A stretch of DNA of 64,000 nt. Origin: Ursus arctos (taxonomy: Eukaryota; Chordata; Mammalia; Carnivora; Ursidae). Both the position numbers and the translations under genes were made by a program. The DNA lies in contig NW_026622874.1 in the NCBI RefSeq assembly GCF_023065955.2, positions 82,110,917 to 82,174,916 on the forward strand. Direction: 5' to 3'. Each line of letters begins with the position of its first letter. The stretch's first letter is position 1. Shown piece by piece: positions 45,400-58,622 of the stretch. Under the pieces are notes generated by a model. It ran no database searches, was not told where the DNA came from, and saw nothing but the letters and a program-made list of their open reading frames with translations.

Positions 45400-46189
45400 T
45401 AATATCTATGTCATCATGGGAAAAGTTCTAGTTCTAACTTGGAGTCTATAATAGAAATCACTTAAAATTTTTAACCTAACCATGTTTTCATAGTTTGTTT
45501 AATTGATGCATGGTTTGTTTTGTTTCTTGCACTGTAAAAAAGTCCAAAATGAAAATGTCCAGGGAGTTCAGGCTGTCACTAGGCAAAATAAGCTGATTAT
45601 CTTTCAAAAGAGTTCACAAAATGTCCTTTTTCTGATAAGGTTATGACAGAGCTAGGTCTAAACTTCATTCTCTCAGACTCAGTGTTTTAATATTGTCCAT
45701 GTCTCAGGGTTGACTTGGTGTAATTTACTCACATGAAGTAGGTTTGCAGAAGACTGATATATATAAGTTAAAATGCCACTTAATTTATGATAAACAACTT
45801 GTAATAGGCATAATTCATAATAAGAAATTGCCTCTTGGCTTTTCAATCAAATGTTCTATTGTCTGTCTCTAGGCAAGCTACAGAGGGAGCAAAATTATAA
45901 TGAGGAACTTCCTTTGTGAATACAACTAGAACAAGCTCTATAAGCGCAGAGAACAAGTCTGTTTTGTTCATTGACTATACTTGGGGCCATAAATAGTGTC
46001 ACATAATAGATACTCAAAAAGGTTCTTGGATGAATAAATGAATGAACTGATACTATTTAAAGTCATTATCTGCACAATAGTTGCTTTACCTGCCACTGGG
46101 AGTTACCTGCCACTGGGAATTAGTTCAAAACCTTAGACCAACACCATGGTATCTGGGTTATCTTTCTATTCAGGGCTTCTGCCTATTAT
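45400..46189 (+). other. Intronic sequence with a probable L2 end
   Basis: 45945-46050 (TCTGTTTTGTTCATTGACTA; GGATGAATAAATGAATGAAC) resembles an L2 3' end. The rest is unrecognised; no exon found. Confidence 0.5.
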
Positions 46190-46446
46190 TTTCTTTCAAA
46201 GTCTTTATTTAAATTTTAGTTAGTTAACATACAGTGCAATATTTGTTTCTGGAATAGAATTCAGTGGTTCATCACTTACATACAACACCCAGTGCTTATG
46301 ACAAGTGCCCTCTTTAAAACCCAGCACCCATCTAGCCCGTGCCCCACCTACCTCCCTCTGTCAGCCCCCAGTTTGTTCTCTATCCTTAAGAGTCTCTTAT
46401 GGTTTGTTTCCCTCTCTCTTTTTCCTTTCCCCTCCTCCTCCCATAT
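46190..46446 (-). mobile_element. L1 3'-end fragment, antisense
   Basis: Older L1 3'UTR text (GTTAGTTAACATACAGTGCA; TACAACACCCAGTGCTTATG) ending in a pyrimidine-rich stretch. It abuts L1 ORF2 text at 46447, so it is either a separate insertion or an internally deleted join. Confidence 0.75.
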
Positions 46447-49245
46447 GTAGATTGCTCTGGGCAACATAGACATTTTCACAACATTTATTCTTCCAATCTG
46501 TGAGCATGAAAAGTTTTTTCATCTTTTTGTGTCTTCCTCCATTTCTTTCCTAAGTGTTCTGTAGTTTCTAGAGTATACATCCTTCACCTCTTTGGTTAGG
46601 TTTATTCCTAGATATCTTATGGGTTTTGGTGCTATTGTGAATGGAATCGATTCCCTCCCTGACTTCTCTTTCTTCAGTCTCATTGTTTGTGTATAGAAAT
46701 GCAAGTGATTTCCCAGCATTGATTTTGTATCCCGCCACATTACTGAATTGTTCTATGAGTTCTAGTACTTTGGGGGTGGAATCTTTTGGATTTTCCATAT
46801 AGAGTATCATGTAATCTGAGAAGAGAAACAGTTTGACTTCTTCTTTGCCAATTTGGATACATTTTATCCCTTTTTGTTGTCTGATTGCTGTTGCAAGGAC
46901 TTCTAGTACTATGTTTAATAATAGTGGCTCCTGTTCCTGATCTTAAGGGAAAGGCTTTCAGCTTTTCCCCATTGAGAATGATATTCGCTGTAGGCTTTTC
47001 ATAGATGGTTTTTATGAAATTGAGGAGTGTACCCTCTATCCCTACACTCTGAAGGGTTTTAATCAGGAAAGGATGCTGTATTTTGTCAAATGCTTTTTCT
47101 GCATCAATTGAGAGGATCATATGGTTCTTAACTCTTTTCTTGTTGATGTGATCTATCACACTGATAGATTTGCGAATGTTGAACCACCCTTGCATCCCAG
47201 GGATGAATCCCACTTGGTCGTGATGGATACTCCTTTTAATGTACTGTTGGATCCTATTACCTAGGATCTTGTTCACAATTTTGGCGTCCATATTCATCAG
47301 GGATATCGGTCTGTAATTCTCCTTTTTGATGGGGTCTTTGCCTGGTTTGGGGATCAAGGTAATACTGGCCTCATAGAATGAGTTTGGTAGTTTTCCTTCT
47401 GTTTCTATTTTTTGAAACAGCTTCAGGAGAATAGGTATTATTTCTTCTTTGAATGTTTGGTAGAATTCTCTGGGGAATCCGTCAGGCCCTGGACTCATTT
47501 TTTTGAAAGATTTTTGATCACTGCTTTGATCTCTTCATAATAAATTGGTCTGTTTAATCAATTTCTTCTTGTTTCAGACTTGGTAGTTTATAGGTTTCCA
47601 AGAAGGCATCCATTTCTTCCAGAGTGTTTAACTTACTGGCATATAGTTGTTGATAATAGTTTCTAATGATTCTTCCTATTTCTTTGGTGTTGGTCGTGAT
47701 CTCGCCCCTTTCATTCATAATTTTATTAATTTGGGTCCTTTCTCTATTCTTTTGTATAAGTCAGGCCAGTGGCTTATTGATCTCATTTATTCTTTCAAAG
47801 AACCAGCTTCTAGTTCTGTTGATCTGCTCTACTGTGCTCCTGGTTTCTAATTCATTGATCTCTGCTCTAATCTTGATCAACTACCTTCTCGTGCGTGGGT
47901 TAGGCCTGTTCTTCTGTTGCTGTTCCAGCTTCTTGAGGTGAGAATATAAAAACTGCATTTTAGATTTTTCTAATCTTTTGAGTGAGGCTTGGATGGCTAT
48001 GTATTTTTCCCCTTAGGACTGCCTTTGCAGTGTCCCATAGGTTTTGGACCGATATGTTTACGTTCTCATTGGTTTCCATGAATTGCTTAAGCTCATCTTT
48101 AATTACCTGGTTTACCCAATCATTCTTAAGCAGGATGGTTCTTAGTTTCCAAGTGTTTGAGTTTTTTCCAAATTGTTCCTTGTGATTGAGTTCCAGTTTC
48201 AAAGTATTGTGGTCTGAGAATATGCAGGGAATAATCTCAGTCTTTCGGTATCGGTTGAGACCTGTTTTGTGACCCAGTATATGGTCTATTCTGGAGAACG
48301 TTCCATGTGCATTCGAAAAGAATGAGTATTCTGTTGTTCTGGGGTGTAGTGTTCTGTATATATCCATAAGGTCCATCTGATCTAGTATGTCATTCAAAGC
48401 TCTTGTTTCTTTGTTAATTTTCTGCTTAGGTGATCTTTCTATTGCTGAGAGCAGAGTGTTGAGGTCCCCTACTATTTTTTTTATTTTAATGTTTTTTTAT
48501 TATATTATGTTAGTCACCATACAGTACATCCCTGGTTTCCGATGTACCGCTTGATGCTTCATTAGTTGCGTAAAACACCCAGTGCACCATGCAACACGTG
48601 CCCTCCTCACTACCCATCACCAGTCCATCCATTCCCCCACCCCCCTCCCCTCTGTAGCCCTCAGTTTGTTTCTGAGTCCATAGTCTCTCATGCTTCATTT
48701 CCCCTTCTGATTACCCCCCCTTTCTTTATCCCTTTCTTCCCCTACTGATCTTCCTAGTTCTTATGTTCCATAGATGAGAGAAATCATATGATAATTGTCT
48801 CTCTCTGAGGTCCCCTACTATTAATGTATTATTATCTATATGTCTCTTTATTCTGGTTAAGAGTTGGCTTGTGTATCTTGCTGCTCCCCTGTTGGGGGCA
48901 TAGATATTTATAATTGTCATATCCACTTGTTGGATACATCCTTTAAGAATAATATAGTGTCTTTCTGTATCTCTAACTGTAGTCTTTAGTTTAAAATCTA
49001 ATCTGTCTGATATGAGAATTGCTACCCCAGATTTCTTTTGAGGTCCATTGGCATGAAAAATGGTTCTCCATCCCTTCACTTTCAGTCTGGATGTATCTTT
49101 AGGTTCAAAATGAGTCTCTTGTAGACAGTGAACGGATGGGTCCTTTTTTTTTTATCCAATCTGCAACCGTGTGGAATTTTATGGGAGCATTTAGGCCATT
49201 TACATTGAGACTGAATATTGAGAGATATGATTTTAATGATGTCAT
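46447..49245 (-). pseudogene. L1 ORF2, broken and interrupted
   Basis: Endonuclease and RT text ([53 protein letters not shown]) with multiple frame breaks. A 331-bp L1 insertion interrupts the endonuclease part, and the FADD region is frameshifted near 46920. Confidence 0.85.
48476..48806 (-). mobile_element. 331-bp L1 3' end nested in L1 ORF2, with TSD
   Basis: T-rich left end, young-family 3'UTR, 5'-truncated near the ORF2 stop. A perfect 16-bp duplication GAGGTCCCCTACTATT at 48460/61-48476 and 48807-48822 marks the insertion. Confidence 0.93.
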
Positions 49246-49317
49246 GTTGCATGTAACGTCTTTGTTTCTAAGATGGTTACTTTCTGTTCTGTATTCACTC
49301 TTGGGGCCTTTTTACTT

Positions 49318-50213
49318 TTATAGAACCCCCCTTAATATCTCCTGTAGGGCTGGTTTCGTGGTTACAAAATTGGTCAGTGACTGGCGATTCTGGAAGGTCT
49401 TTATCTCTCCATCAATTCTGAATGACAGCCTTGCTGGATAAAGGATCGTTGGCTGCATGTTCTTCTCACTTAGTGCTCTGAATATGTCTTGCCAGCTTTT
49501 TCTGGCTTGCCAGGTCTCTGTAGACAGGTCTGATGTTATTCTGATACTCCTCCCTCTATAGGTGAGGATTCTCTTCCCCTGGCCACTTTCAAGATTGTAT
49601 CCTTGGATCTAATATTTGCAAATTGTACTATTATGTGACGTGGTGTTGGTCTGTTCTCATTGATCTTGGGAGGGGTTCTCTCTGCCTCCTGTACATGAAT
49701 GCTTGTTTCCTTTGCCAGATTAGGGGAGATCTCAGCTACAATTTGTTCAAATATCTCTTCTGGACCTCTCTCTTTGTCTACTCCTTGGGGATCCCAATGA
49801 TTCTGACATTGGAACATTTCATTGAGTCAGTAATCTCCCGTAATCTACTTTCTTGAGATTGGATTTTTTGAGCCAAGTTCCCATTTTTCCCTTCTTTTCT
49901 ATCATCCCATCTTCCAACTCACTAATTTCTTCTTCTGCCTCATTTACCCTGACCGTCAGAGCATCCAGTTTAGACTGCATTTGATTCCTAGCATTTTTAA
50001 TTTCTGCCAGATTCACTCTCATTTCCACCCTTAGAGATTTTGTATTCTCATTATATTTTTGTTAGTATTTTTTTCAAGCCTACACATCATCTTGACCATT
50101 GTTACTCTGAAGTCCCTTTCTGATAATTTGGTTATATCCGTATCCATCAGTTCTGTGGCAGAGACCATAGTCTCTGTCTCCTTTCTTTGCGGAGGATTTT
50201 TTCTCCTTGTCAT
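49318..50213 (-). pseudogene. L1 ORF1, broken
   Basis: Starts MTRRKNPPQRKETETMVSAT. The frame breaks near 50030 and 49820. The later part [20 protein letters not shown] is recognisable at 49536-49817. Confidence 0.8.
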
Positions 50214-51210
50214 TCTGATGAGGAGAGGTTGCGGGGTTGCCCAGAGCCCAAATTATTGACCAGGACCCAGGCAGTGTGCACTTGTTTTATAGGGACCTTA
50301 GGGATGTGGGCTTCTTGATTTTTCAGCCTGCCTTCTTGGGGAGGGGCCTGCCGCACTGACACTCAGGCAACCCTGTTTGGGTAGAGTTGCCCCATCCCCT
50401 GTGTGAGGGGTTGGGGATGGGTGCAATGGGAACCGGTATTTCTGGGCTTTTGTTCTCTGGTGGCTTTCCCTGGCAGTTTTCTGTGACTCTTCTGAGAATC
50501 AGAGCTGCAGTGGCTGTATCCTAGCCTCTGTCTCAGAACAGAAAGATCGCAGTTTGCTCTCCACTGAGCTCTCTTGGCCACTTTAACTCTGTTTCTGTCG
50601 GTGCTGCTAAAAACCCCGCAGCGTCCCGGGTTGTGTGCCCCACAGCCACTCTCCCAGTCCTCGCTCCCAGGGCCAGGACGTCTCTGTCCTTTGTGCTTCT
50701 AACACTGCCAGCCGCGCCAGTTCCCATGCGCGCTCCTGAGCTCCCTGTTTCTGTGTGGTTCGCATGCTCCGGAGTGCCGGTTTTCAGTCTGGTCGTGTGC
50801 ACTCCCGAGCTCCTAGTTTCAGTCCAGTTCCACTGAGTGCTCCGGAGCTCCGGTTTTCAGTCTGGTCATGCGCGCGTGTGCGCTCCCGCACTCCCGGTCT
50901 CAGTCAGCTTTCTCGGAGGCTACTGGTCCAAGAATGCCCATTCCCCAGTTCAGGTGGCTACTGCTTCCCAGCACCCAAGCACGGTGGCTCCCTCCCCCTT
51001 CCGTTTATCTTGCGATATCTGTGCGCAGATTCATGGCTCCCTGCTTCGTATCTCAATACTCAGTGCTGGAGATGTTCGTTTGTAGAGATCCAGATGTATC
51101 TACCTAATCTTGGGCTGATTTCGTGGGTGTTCGGGATGATCTGGTAGATATCCAGCTTGATTCAGGGGACCAGCTGAAAAAAGTCCCCTACTCCTCTGCC
51201 ATCTTTTTTC
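50214..51210 (-). promoter_or_regulatory. L1 5'UTR (internal promoter region)
   Basis: A GC-rich leader with its 5' end at AGATGGCAGAGGAGTAGGGG in reverse complement. Plus-strand open frames at 50755-51147, 50837-51085 and 50868-51107. Confidence 0.65.
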
Positions 51211-51214
51211 TTCC

Positions 51215-52328
51215 CTCCTCTTTCTCAAATGCTTTTCCTGCATCTATTGAGAGGATCATTTGGTTCTCATCCTTTCTTTTATTAATGTGATGTATCAGGT
51301 TGATTGATTTGCGAAGACCTGCTGCATACCTGACCTGTCTTTCTTTACAGGTCAAGGACTTTTTTTTCCTTGCTGCTTTCAGGATTCTGTCCTTGTCCAT
51401 GTATTTGTGAATTTGACTGTGATATGTCTTGGTGACGGCCATCTTTTGTTGAATTTAATGGTAGTTCTCTGTGCTTCTTGGATTTGACGTCTGGGTTCTT
51501 CCACAGATGAGGGAAGTGTTCAGCTATAATTTGCTTAAATTAACCTTCTGCCCCCTTTTCTATCTTTTCATCTTCTGGGACACCTATGATATGAATGTTA
51601 TTCCATTTTCATAAGTCACTGAGTTCCTTAAGTCTACCTTCATGATCCATTACCTTTATTTCCCTCTTCTTTTCATTTTTTCATAATTTTATCTTCTATA
51701 TCAGTGATTCATTCCTCCAATTCATCCATCCTTGTTGTGGTGGCATCCATTTGGGTTTGTATTTTTAATTTAGGCTTGCTGAGCTTTTAGCTCTTTTATC
51801 TCTGTAGTAAGGGGTTCTCTGGTGTCTTCTATGCTTTTTGAAAGCTCAGCTAGTATCCTTATAATTGCTGTTTTAAATTCTATTTCAGACTAATATATTA
51901 CTTGCATCTGTACTGATTAAATCTCTAGCCATCATTCCTTCCTGGTCTTTCGTTAAGGGTGAATTTCTCCATCTTGTCATTTTGAAGGTCAGAAAGAAAG
52001 AAAGAAAGAAAGGAAAACAAAAGAAAAAAATGTTCAATTAAAAAATAAAGAAGCTAGGTATGTTTTAGTCTGCTCGTTAAGACAATCTTCAGAGAAAAAG
52101 AAAAAAATTAAAAAATAAAAATAATAAAATAAAATTTAAAAATTGACCTTTCCATATCTAAGCAAACAAAAAAACCCAGAAAACAGAAAAAAAACAAAAG
52201 AAACTAGATCCTTTTCCCACAAAACTGAAGCTTTGCTGCACTCTATGATCAACAGACATACTGCACAGGAATGGTTTGCACTAGTCTTCTGGGGGAGGGG
52301 CCTGCTGCTCCAGTTCTCTGGTGAATTT
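51215..52328 (-). mobile_element. L1 ORF1 and 5' region of another subfamily, antisense
   Basis: 51225-51320 is a short piece of RT text (TGCATCTATTGAGAGGATCA). 51330-51990 is ORF1 text with the start near 51980 (CATCTTGTCATTTTGAAGG). A (GAAA)n run and 5' leader text with CTTCTGGGGGAGGGGCCTGC near 52290 follow. The large ORF2 gap marks an internal deletion. Confidence 0.65.
51991..52012 (+). repeat. (GAAA)n simple repeat
   Basis: Five units of AGAAA/GAAA next to the ORF1 start of the surrounding L1. Confidence 0.85.
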
Positions 52329-52768
52329 TTTAATAGTTTTTTTATTATATTATGTTAGTCACCATACAGTACATCCCTGGTTTCTGATGTAAAGTTAGAT
52401 GATTCATTAGTTGCATATAACACCTAGTGCACCATGCAATACGTGCCCTCCTTACTACCCATCACCAGCCTATCCCATTCCCCCACCCCCTCCCCTCTGA
52501 GGCCCTCAGTTTGTTTCTCATAATCCATAGTCTCTCATGCTTCATTCCCCCTTCTGATTACCCCCCTTTCTTTATCCCTTTCTTCCCCTACCGATCTTCC
52601 TAGTTCTTATTTCCATAGATGAGAGAAATCATATGATAGTTGTCTTTCTCTGCTTGACTCATTTCACTTAGCATTATCTCCTCCAGTGCCATCCATGTTG
52701 CAGCAAATGTTGAGAACTCGTTCTTTCTGATAGCTGAGTAATATTCCATTGTATATATGGACCACAAC
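52329..52768 (-). mobile_element. L1 3' end, first of four in a row
   Basis: T-rich start, GTTAGTCACCATACAGTACA, 3'UTR and last part of ORF2, truncated at GGACCACAACTTCTT before a new T-run. Confidence 0.9.
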
Positions 52769-53024
52769 TTCTTTTTTTTATGTTTTTTTATTATATTATG
52801 TTACTCTCTATACAGTACATCCCTGGTTTCTGATGTAAAGTTCGATGAATCATTAGTTGAATTTAACACCCAGTGCACCATGCAATATGTGCCCTCCTTA
52901 CTACACATCACCAGTCTATCCCGTTCCCCCACCTCCCTCCCCTCTGAAGCCCTCAGTTTGTTTCTCATAGTCCATAGTCTCTCATGATTCCTTCCCCCTT
53001 CTGATTACCACCCCTTTCTTTTTT
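52769..53024 (-). mobile_element. L1 3' end, second in a row
   Basis: Starts TATGTTTTTTTATTATATT, has ACTCTCTATACAGTACATC as a variant of the family text, and is truncated in the 3'UTR at CACCCCTTTCTT. Confidence 0.9.
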
Positions 53025-53316
53025 TTTTCTTTTTTTCTTTTTTTAATAACAATTTATTATATTATGTTAATCACCATACAGTACATCCCCAGTTTGATGT
53101 AAAGTTCCATGATTCATTACTTGCATATAACACCCAGTGCACCATGTAATACATGCCCTCGTAAATACCCATCACCAGCCTATCCCAGTCCCCCACCTCA
53201 CTCCCCTCTGAAGCCCTCAGTTTGTTTCCCAGAGTCCATAGTCTCTCATGCTTCATTCCCCCTTCTGATTACCCCCCCATTCTTCTTCCCTTTCTTCTCC
53301 TACTGATCGCCCTACT
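53025..53316 (-). mobile_element. L1 3' end, third in a row
   Basis: T-rich start, TTAATCACCATACAGTACAT, truncated at GATCGCCCTACTTCTT before the T-run of the next element. Confidence 0.9.
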
Positions 53317-53607
53317 TCTTTTTTTTTAATTTAATGTTTTTTATTATATTATGTTAGTCACCATACAGTACATCCCTGGTTTCTGATGTAAAGTTCAATG
53401 ATTCATTAGTTACTTATAACACCCAGAGCACCATGCAATATGTGCCTTCCTTACCACCCATCACCACTCTATCCCATTCCCCAATCCCCCTCCCCTCTGA
53501 AGCCCTCAGTTTGTTTCTCATGGTCCATAGTCTCTCATGCTTCATTCCCCCTTCTGATTACCCCCCTTTTCTTTATCCCTTTCTTCCCCTACCGATCTTC
53601 CTAGTTC

Positions 53608-56600
53608 TTATGTTCCATAGATGAGAGAAATCATATGATAGTTGTCTTTCTCTGCTTGACTTATTTCACTTAGCATTATCTCCTCCAGTGCTGTCCATGT
53701 TGCAGCAAATGTTGAGAACTCGTTCTTTCTGATAGCTGAGTAATATTCCATTGTATATATGGACCACAACTTCTTAATCCAGTCATCTGTTGAAGGGCAT
53801 CTTGGCTCCTTCCACGATTTAGCTATTGTGGACATTGCTGCTATGAACATTGGGGTGCATATGGCCCTTCTCTTCACTACGTCTGTATCTTTGGGGTAAA
53901 CACCCAGTAGTGCAATGGCTGTGTTGTAGGGTAGCTCCGTTTTTAACTCTTTAAGGGACCTCCACACTGTTTTCCAGAGTGGCTATACCAACTTGCATTC
54001 CCACCAACAATGTAGGAGGGATCCCCTTTCTCCACATCCTCTCCAACAATTGTTGTTTCTTGCCTTGTCTATTTTTGCCATTCTAACTGGCGTAAGGTGG
54101 TATCTTAGTGTGGTTTTGATTTGAATTTCCCTGATGGCTAAGGATTTTGCACATTTTTTCATGTGTCTGTTAGCCATTTGTATGTCTTCATTGGAAAAGT
54201 GTCTGCTCATATCTTCTGCCCATTTTTTGATTTGTTTATTTGTTTCTCGTGTATTGAGTTTGAGAAGTTCTTTGTAGATCTTGGATACCAGTCCTTTATC
54301 TGTAGTATCATTTGCAAATATATTCTCCCATTCCGTGGGCTGCCTCTTAGTTTTTTTGACTGTTTCCTTGGCTGTGCAGAAACTTTTAATCTTGATGAAG
54401 TCCCATAAATTCATTTTATCTTTTGTTTCTCTTGCCTTTGGGGATGTGTCATGAAAAAGGTTGCTTTGGCCGATGTCGTAGAGGTTGCTGCCTATGTTCT
54501 CCTCTAGAATTTTGATGGATTCCTGTCTCACATCGAGGTCTTTCATCCATTTGGAGTTTATTTTTGTGTATGGTGTGAGAGAGTGGTCAAGTTTCATTCT
54601 TTTGCATGTAGCTGTCCAATTTTCCCAGCACCATTTATTGAAGAGACTGTCTTTTTTCCACCAGATGTTTTTTCCTGCTTTGTCAAAGATTAGTTGCCCA
54701 AAGAGCCGAGGGTCCATTTCTGGGTTCTCTATTCTGTTCCATTGGTCTATGTGTCTGTTTTGGTGCCAGTACCATGCTGTCTTTGTGGTCACAGCTTTGT
54801 AGTAAGCTCAAAATACGGCATTGTGATGCCTCCAGCTTTGTTTTTCCTTTTCAACAGTTCCTTGGCGATTCGGGGCCTTTTCTGGTTCCATACAAATTTA
54901 AGGACTATTTCCTCCAGTTCTTTGAAAAATGTCATTGGTATTTTGATCAGGATAGCATTGAAAGTGTAGAATGCTCTGGGTAGCATGGACATTTTAACTA
55001 TGTTAATTCTTCCGATCCATGAGCATGGAATATATTTCCATCTTTTTATGTCTTCCTCAATGTCTTTCAAGAGTGATTTGTAGTTTTTAGAATATAGATC
55101 CTTTATGTCTCTGGTTAAGTTAATTCCAAGGTAACGTATGGTTTTCGGTGCTATTGTAAATGGGATGGATTCCCTAATTTCTCTTTCTTTAGTCTCATTG
55201 TTCGGGTATAGAAATCAACTGATTTCTGAGCATTGATTTTGTATCCCGCCACATTACTGAATTGCTCTATAACTTCTAATAGTTTGGGAGTGCATTCTTT
55301 TGGGTTTTCCATATAGAGTATCATGTCATCTGCAAAGAGAGACATCTTGACTTCTTCTTTGTCGATTTGGATACCTTTGATCCCTTTTTGTTGTCTGATT
55401 GCTGTTGCAAGGACTTCTAGTACTATTTTGAATAATAATGGCGAGAGTGGGCATCCTTGTCATGTTCCTGATCTTAAGGGAAAGGCTTCCAGCTTTTCCC
55501 CATTGAGAATGATATTTGCTGTAGGCTTTTCACAGATGGTTTTTATGAGATTGAGGAATGTACCCTCTATCCCTACACTGAAGGGTTTTAATTAGGAAAG
55601 GATGCTGTATTTTGTCAAATACTTTTTCTGCATCTATTGAGAGGATCATATGGTTTCTGAGTCTTTTCTTGTCGATATGATGTATCACGGTGATCGATTT
55701 GCAAATATTGAACCACCCTTGCATCCCAGGGATGAATCCCACTTGATCATGATGGATAATCCTTTTAATGTACTGTTGGATTCTATTAGCCAGGATCTTG
55801 TTGAGAATTTTGGTGTCCACATTCATTAGGGAAATCGGTCTGTAATCCTCCTTTTCTTTCGGGTCTTTGCCTGGTTTGGGGATCAAGGTAATATTGGCCT
55901 CATAGAATGAGTTTGGTAGCTTCCTTCTGTTTCTATTTTTTGAAATAGCTTTAGGAGAATAGGTATTATTTCTTCTTTGAATGTTTGGTTGAATTCCCCA
56001 GGAAAACCTTCCGGGCCTGGAGTTTTGTTATTTGGAAGGCTGTTTATCACTGATTCAATCTCTTCATAATTAATTGGCCTGTTTAAAAAATCAATTTCTT
56101 CCTGTTTCAGTCTTGGTAGTTTATAGGTTTCCAGGAACGACTCCATCTTTTCCAGATTGCTTAGTTTATTGGCATAAAGCTGTTGATAAAAGTTTCTAAT
56201 AATCCTTCCAATTTCATTGGTGTTGGTTGTGACCTCTCCTTTTTCATTCATAATTTTATTAATTTGGGTCCTTTCTCTATTCTTTTGGATAAGTCTTGCC
56301 AGTGGTCTGTCAATTTTATTGATTCTCTCAAAGAACCAGCTTCTAGTTCTGTTATCTGCTCTACTGTACTCCTGGTTTCTAAATCATTGATCTCTGCTCT
56401 AATCTTGATCAACTGCTTTCTCGTGCGTGGATTTGGCCTGTCTCTCTGTTGCTGTTCCAGCTTCTTGAGGTGAGAATATAAAATCTGCCTTTTAGATTTT
56501 TCTATTCTTTTGAGTGAGGCTTGGATGGCTATGTATTTTCCCCTTAGGACTGCCTTTGCAGTATCCCATAGGTTTTGGACCATTGCGTTTTCATTCTCAT

Positions 56601-57427
56601 TGGTCTCCATAAATTGTTTAAATTGATTTTTGATTTCCTCGTTTATCGAATCATTCCTGAGCAGGATGGTTCTTAGTCTCCAAGTGTTTGAGTTTCTTCC
56701 AAATTTTTCCTTGTGGTTGAGTTCCAATTTCAAAGCGCTGTGGTCTGAGAATATGCAGGGAATAATTTCAGTCTTTTGGTATCGATTGAGACCTGTTTTG
56801 TGACCCAGAACATGGTCTATTCTTGAGAATGTTCCATAGGCATTAGAATGGAATGAGTATCTTTGGTTCTGGGGTGTAGTGTTCTATATATATCTATGAG
56901 GTCCAACTCGTCAAGTATGGCATTCAAAGCCCTGGTTTCTTTGTCGATTTTCTGCATGGGTGTTCTGTCTATTTCTGATACTGGAGTGTTGAGGTCCCCT
57001 ACTATTAACGTATTTTTATCTATATGTCTCTTTATTCTGGTTAAGAGTTGGCTTGTGTATCTTGCTGCTCCCCTGGTGGGGGCATAGATATTTATAATTG
57101 TCATATCCACTTGTTGGATACATCCTTTAAGAATAACGTAGTGCCCTTCTTTGTCTCTAACTATAGTCTTGAGTTTAAAATCCAATCTGTCTGATATGAG
57201 AATTGCTACCCCAGCTTTCTTTTGACGTCCATTGACCTGAAAGATGGTATTCCATCCCTTTACTTTCAGTCTGAATGTATCTTTAGTTCAAAATGAGTCT
57301 CTTGTAGACAGCAAATGGGTGGGTCATGTCTTTTTATCCAATCTACAACCCTTTGGCATCTTATGGGAGCATTTAGGCCATTTACATTGAGACTGAATAT
57401 TGAGAGATATGATTTTAATGATGCCAT
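53608..57427 (-). pseudogene. L1 ORF2, full length but frameshifted
   Basis: Nearly the full expected length (about 3.8 kb). Endonuclease 56817-57427, RT with [17 protein letters not shown] and [16 protein letters not shown] (55150-55890), and C-terminal domain 53608-54792. Breaks near 56817, 56250, 55885, 55530, 55150, 54790 and 53970 prevent a complete product. Confidence 0.9.
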
Positions 57428-57499
57428 GTTGCCTGTAAAGTCTTTGTTTCTATTGATTGTGACTTTCTGTTCTGTATCACTCTTGGGGCCTTTTTACCT

Positions 57500-58622
57500 T
57501 CATAGAACCCCCCTTAATATCTCCTGTGGGGCTGGTTTCGTGGTTATGAAATTGGTCAATGACTGGCGATTCTGGAAGGTCTTTATTTCTACATCAATTC
57601 TGAATGACAGCCTTGCTGGATAAAGGATCCTTGGCTGCATGTTTTTCTCTGAAAGAGCTTTTAAAATGCCCCCCCCCAACCCTTTCTCTCATTCCAGGTC
57701 TGTGTAGACAGGTCTGACGTAACTCTGATACCTTTGCCTTGGTACGTGAGAAATTTCTTTTCCCTGGCCGCTTTCAATACTGTATCCTTGCATCTAATAT
57801 TTGCGAATTGCACTATGACGTGACGTGGCATAGGTTTGTCGTGGTTGAGCTTGGGAGGGGTCCTCTCTGCCTCTTGGACACGAATGTTTGTTTCCCTTGC
57901 TAGATTAGGGATGTTTTCAGCTACAATTTGTTCAAATATCTCTTCTAGACCTCTGTTTTTCTCCACCCCCTCGGGAATGCCGATGATTCTTTTTTTTTTT
58001 TTTTAAAGATTTTATTTATTTATTTGACAGAGATAGAGACAGCCAGCGAGAGAGGGAACACAAGCAAGGGGAGTGGGAGAGGAAGAAGCAGGCTCATAGC
58101 AGAAGAGCCTGATGTGGGGCCTGATCCCAGAACGCCGGGACCACGCCCCGAGCCGAAGGCAGACGCTCTACCGCTGTGCCACCCAGGAGCCCCAATGCCG
58201 ATGATTCTGACATTGGAATGTTTCATTGAGTCAGTAATGTCCCGTAACCTACATTCCTAAGCGTGGATTTTTTTGAGTCCAGATTCTATTTTAGCTTTCT
58301 CTTCTACTAACCCATCCTCCAATTCGCTGATACGTTCTTCTGCCTCATTCACCCTGGCCATCAGAGCCTCTAGTTTTGACTGCATTTGGCTCATAGAATT
58401 TTTAATTTCTGCCAGATTCGCTCTCATTTCCACCCTTAGAGATTGTATATTCTCATTAAGATTTTTGTTAATACTTTTTTCAAGTCTACACATCATCTTT
58501 ACCATTGTTACTCTGAATTCCACATCTGATAATTTGGTCATATCCATATCCATTAGTTCTGAGGCAGAGGCCACAGACTCATTGTCTTTTCTTTGCTGGG
58601 GGGGATTTCTCCTTCTCGTCAT
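57500..58622 (-). pseudogene. L1 ORF1, interrupted by a CanSINE
   Basis: Starts [16 protein letters not shown]; the coiled coil is open to 58257. A SINE sits inside the [11 protein letters not shown] core at 57991-58193. The C-terminal part 57661-57966 is open, then broken at a nine-C run (nine G in the coding sense) near 57669. The stop is at 57500-57502. Confidence 0.88.
57991..58193 (-). repeat. CanSINE inside L1 ORF1
   Basis: T-run, AAAGATTTTATTTATTTATT and ...CCACCCAGGAGCCCC. Perfect 15-bp target duplication AATGCCGATGATTCT at 57976-57990 and 58194-58208. Confidence 0.96.

Larger units (their letters stand above)
46447..51210 (-). mobile_element. Long L1, 5' end through most of ORF2, antisense
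   Basis: Minus strand: 5' end near 51210, 5'UTR to 50214, ORF1 50213 to about 49320, ORF2 from 49245 to 46447. A later L1 end is nested at 48476-48806. The subfamily is slightly different from the young copies: ORF1 has no long G-run and its 5'UTR has diverged. ORF2 remnants: 48726-49079, 47960-48397, 46740-47498 (RT). Confidence 0.88.

Noticed and set aside
45872..45900. A possible next ABCA exon after TGTCTCTAG
   Set aside because: The frame needed after exon 8 meets a stop within a few codons and shows no ABCA similarity.
52329..53330. A CRISPR-like or satellite array in the repeated 250-440 bp blocks
   Set aside because: The repeated units are recognisable L1 3' ends of unequal length with T-runs, in a mammalian intron.
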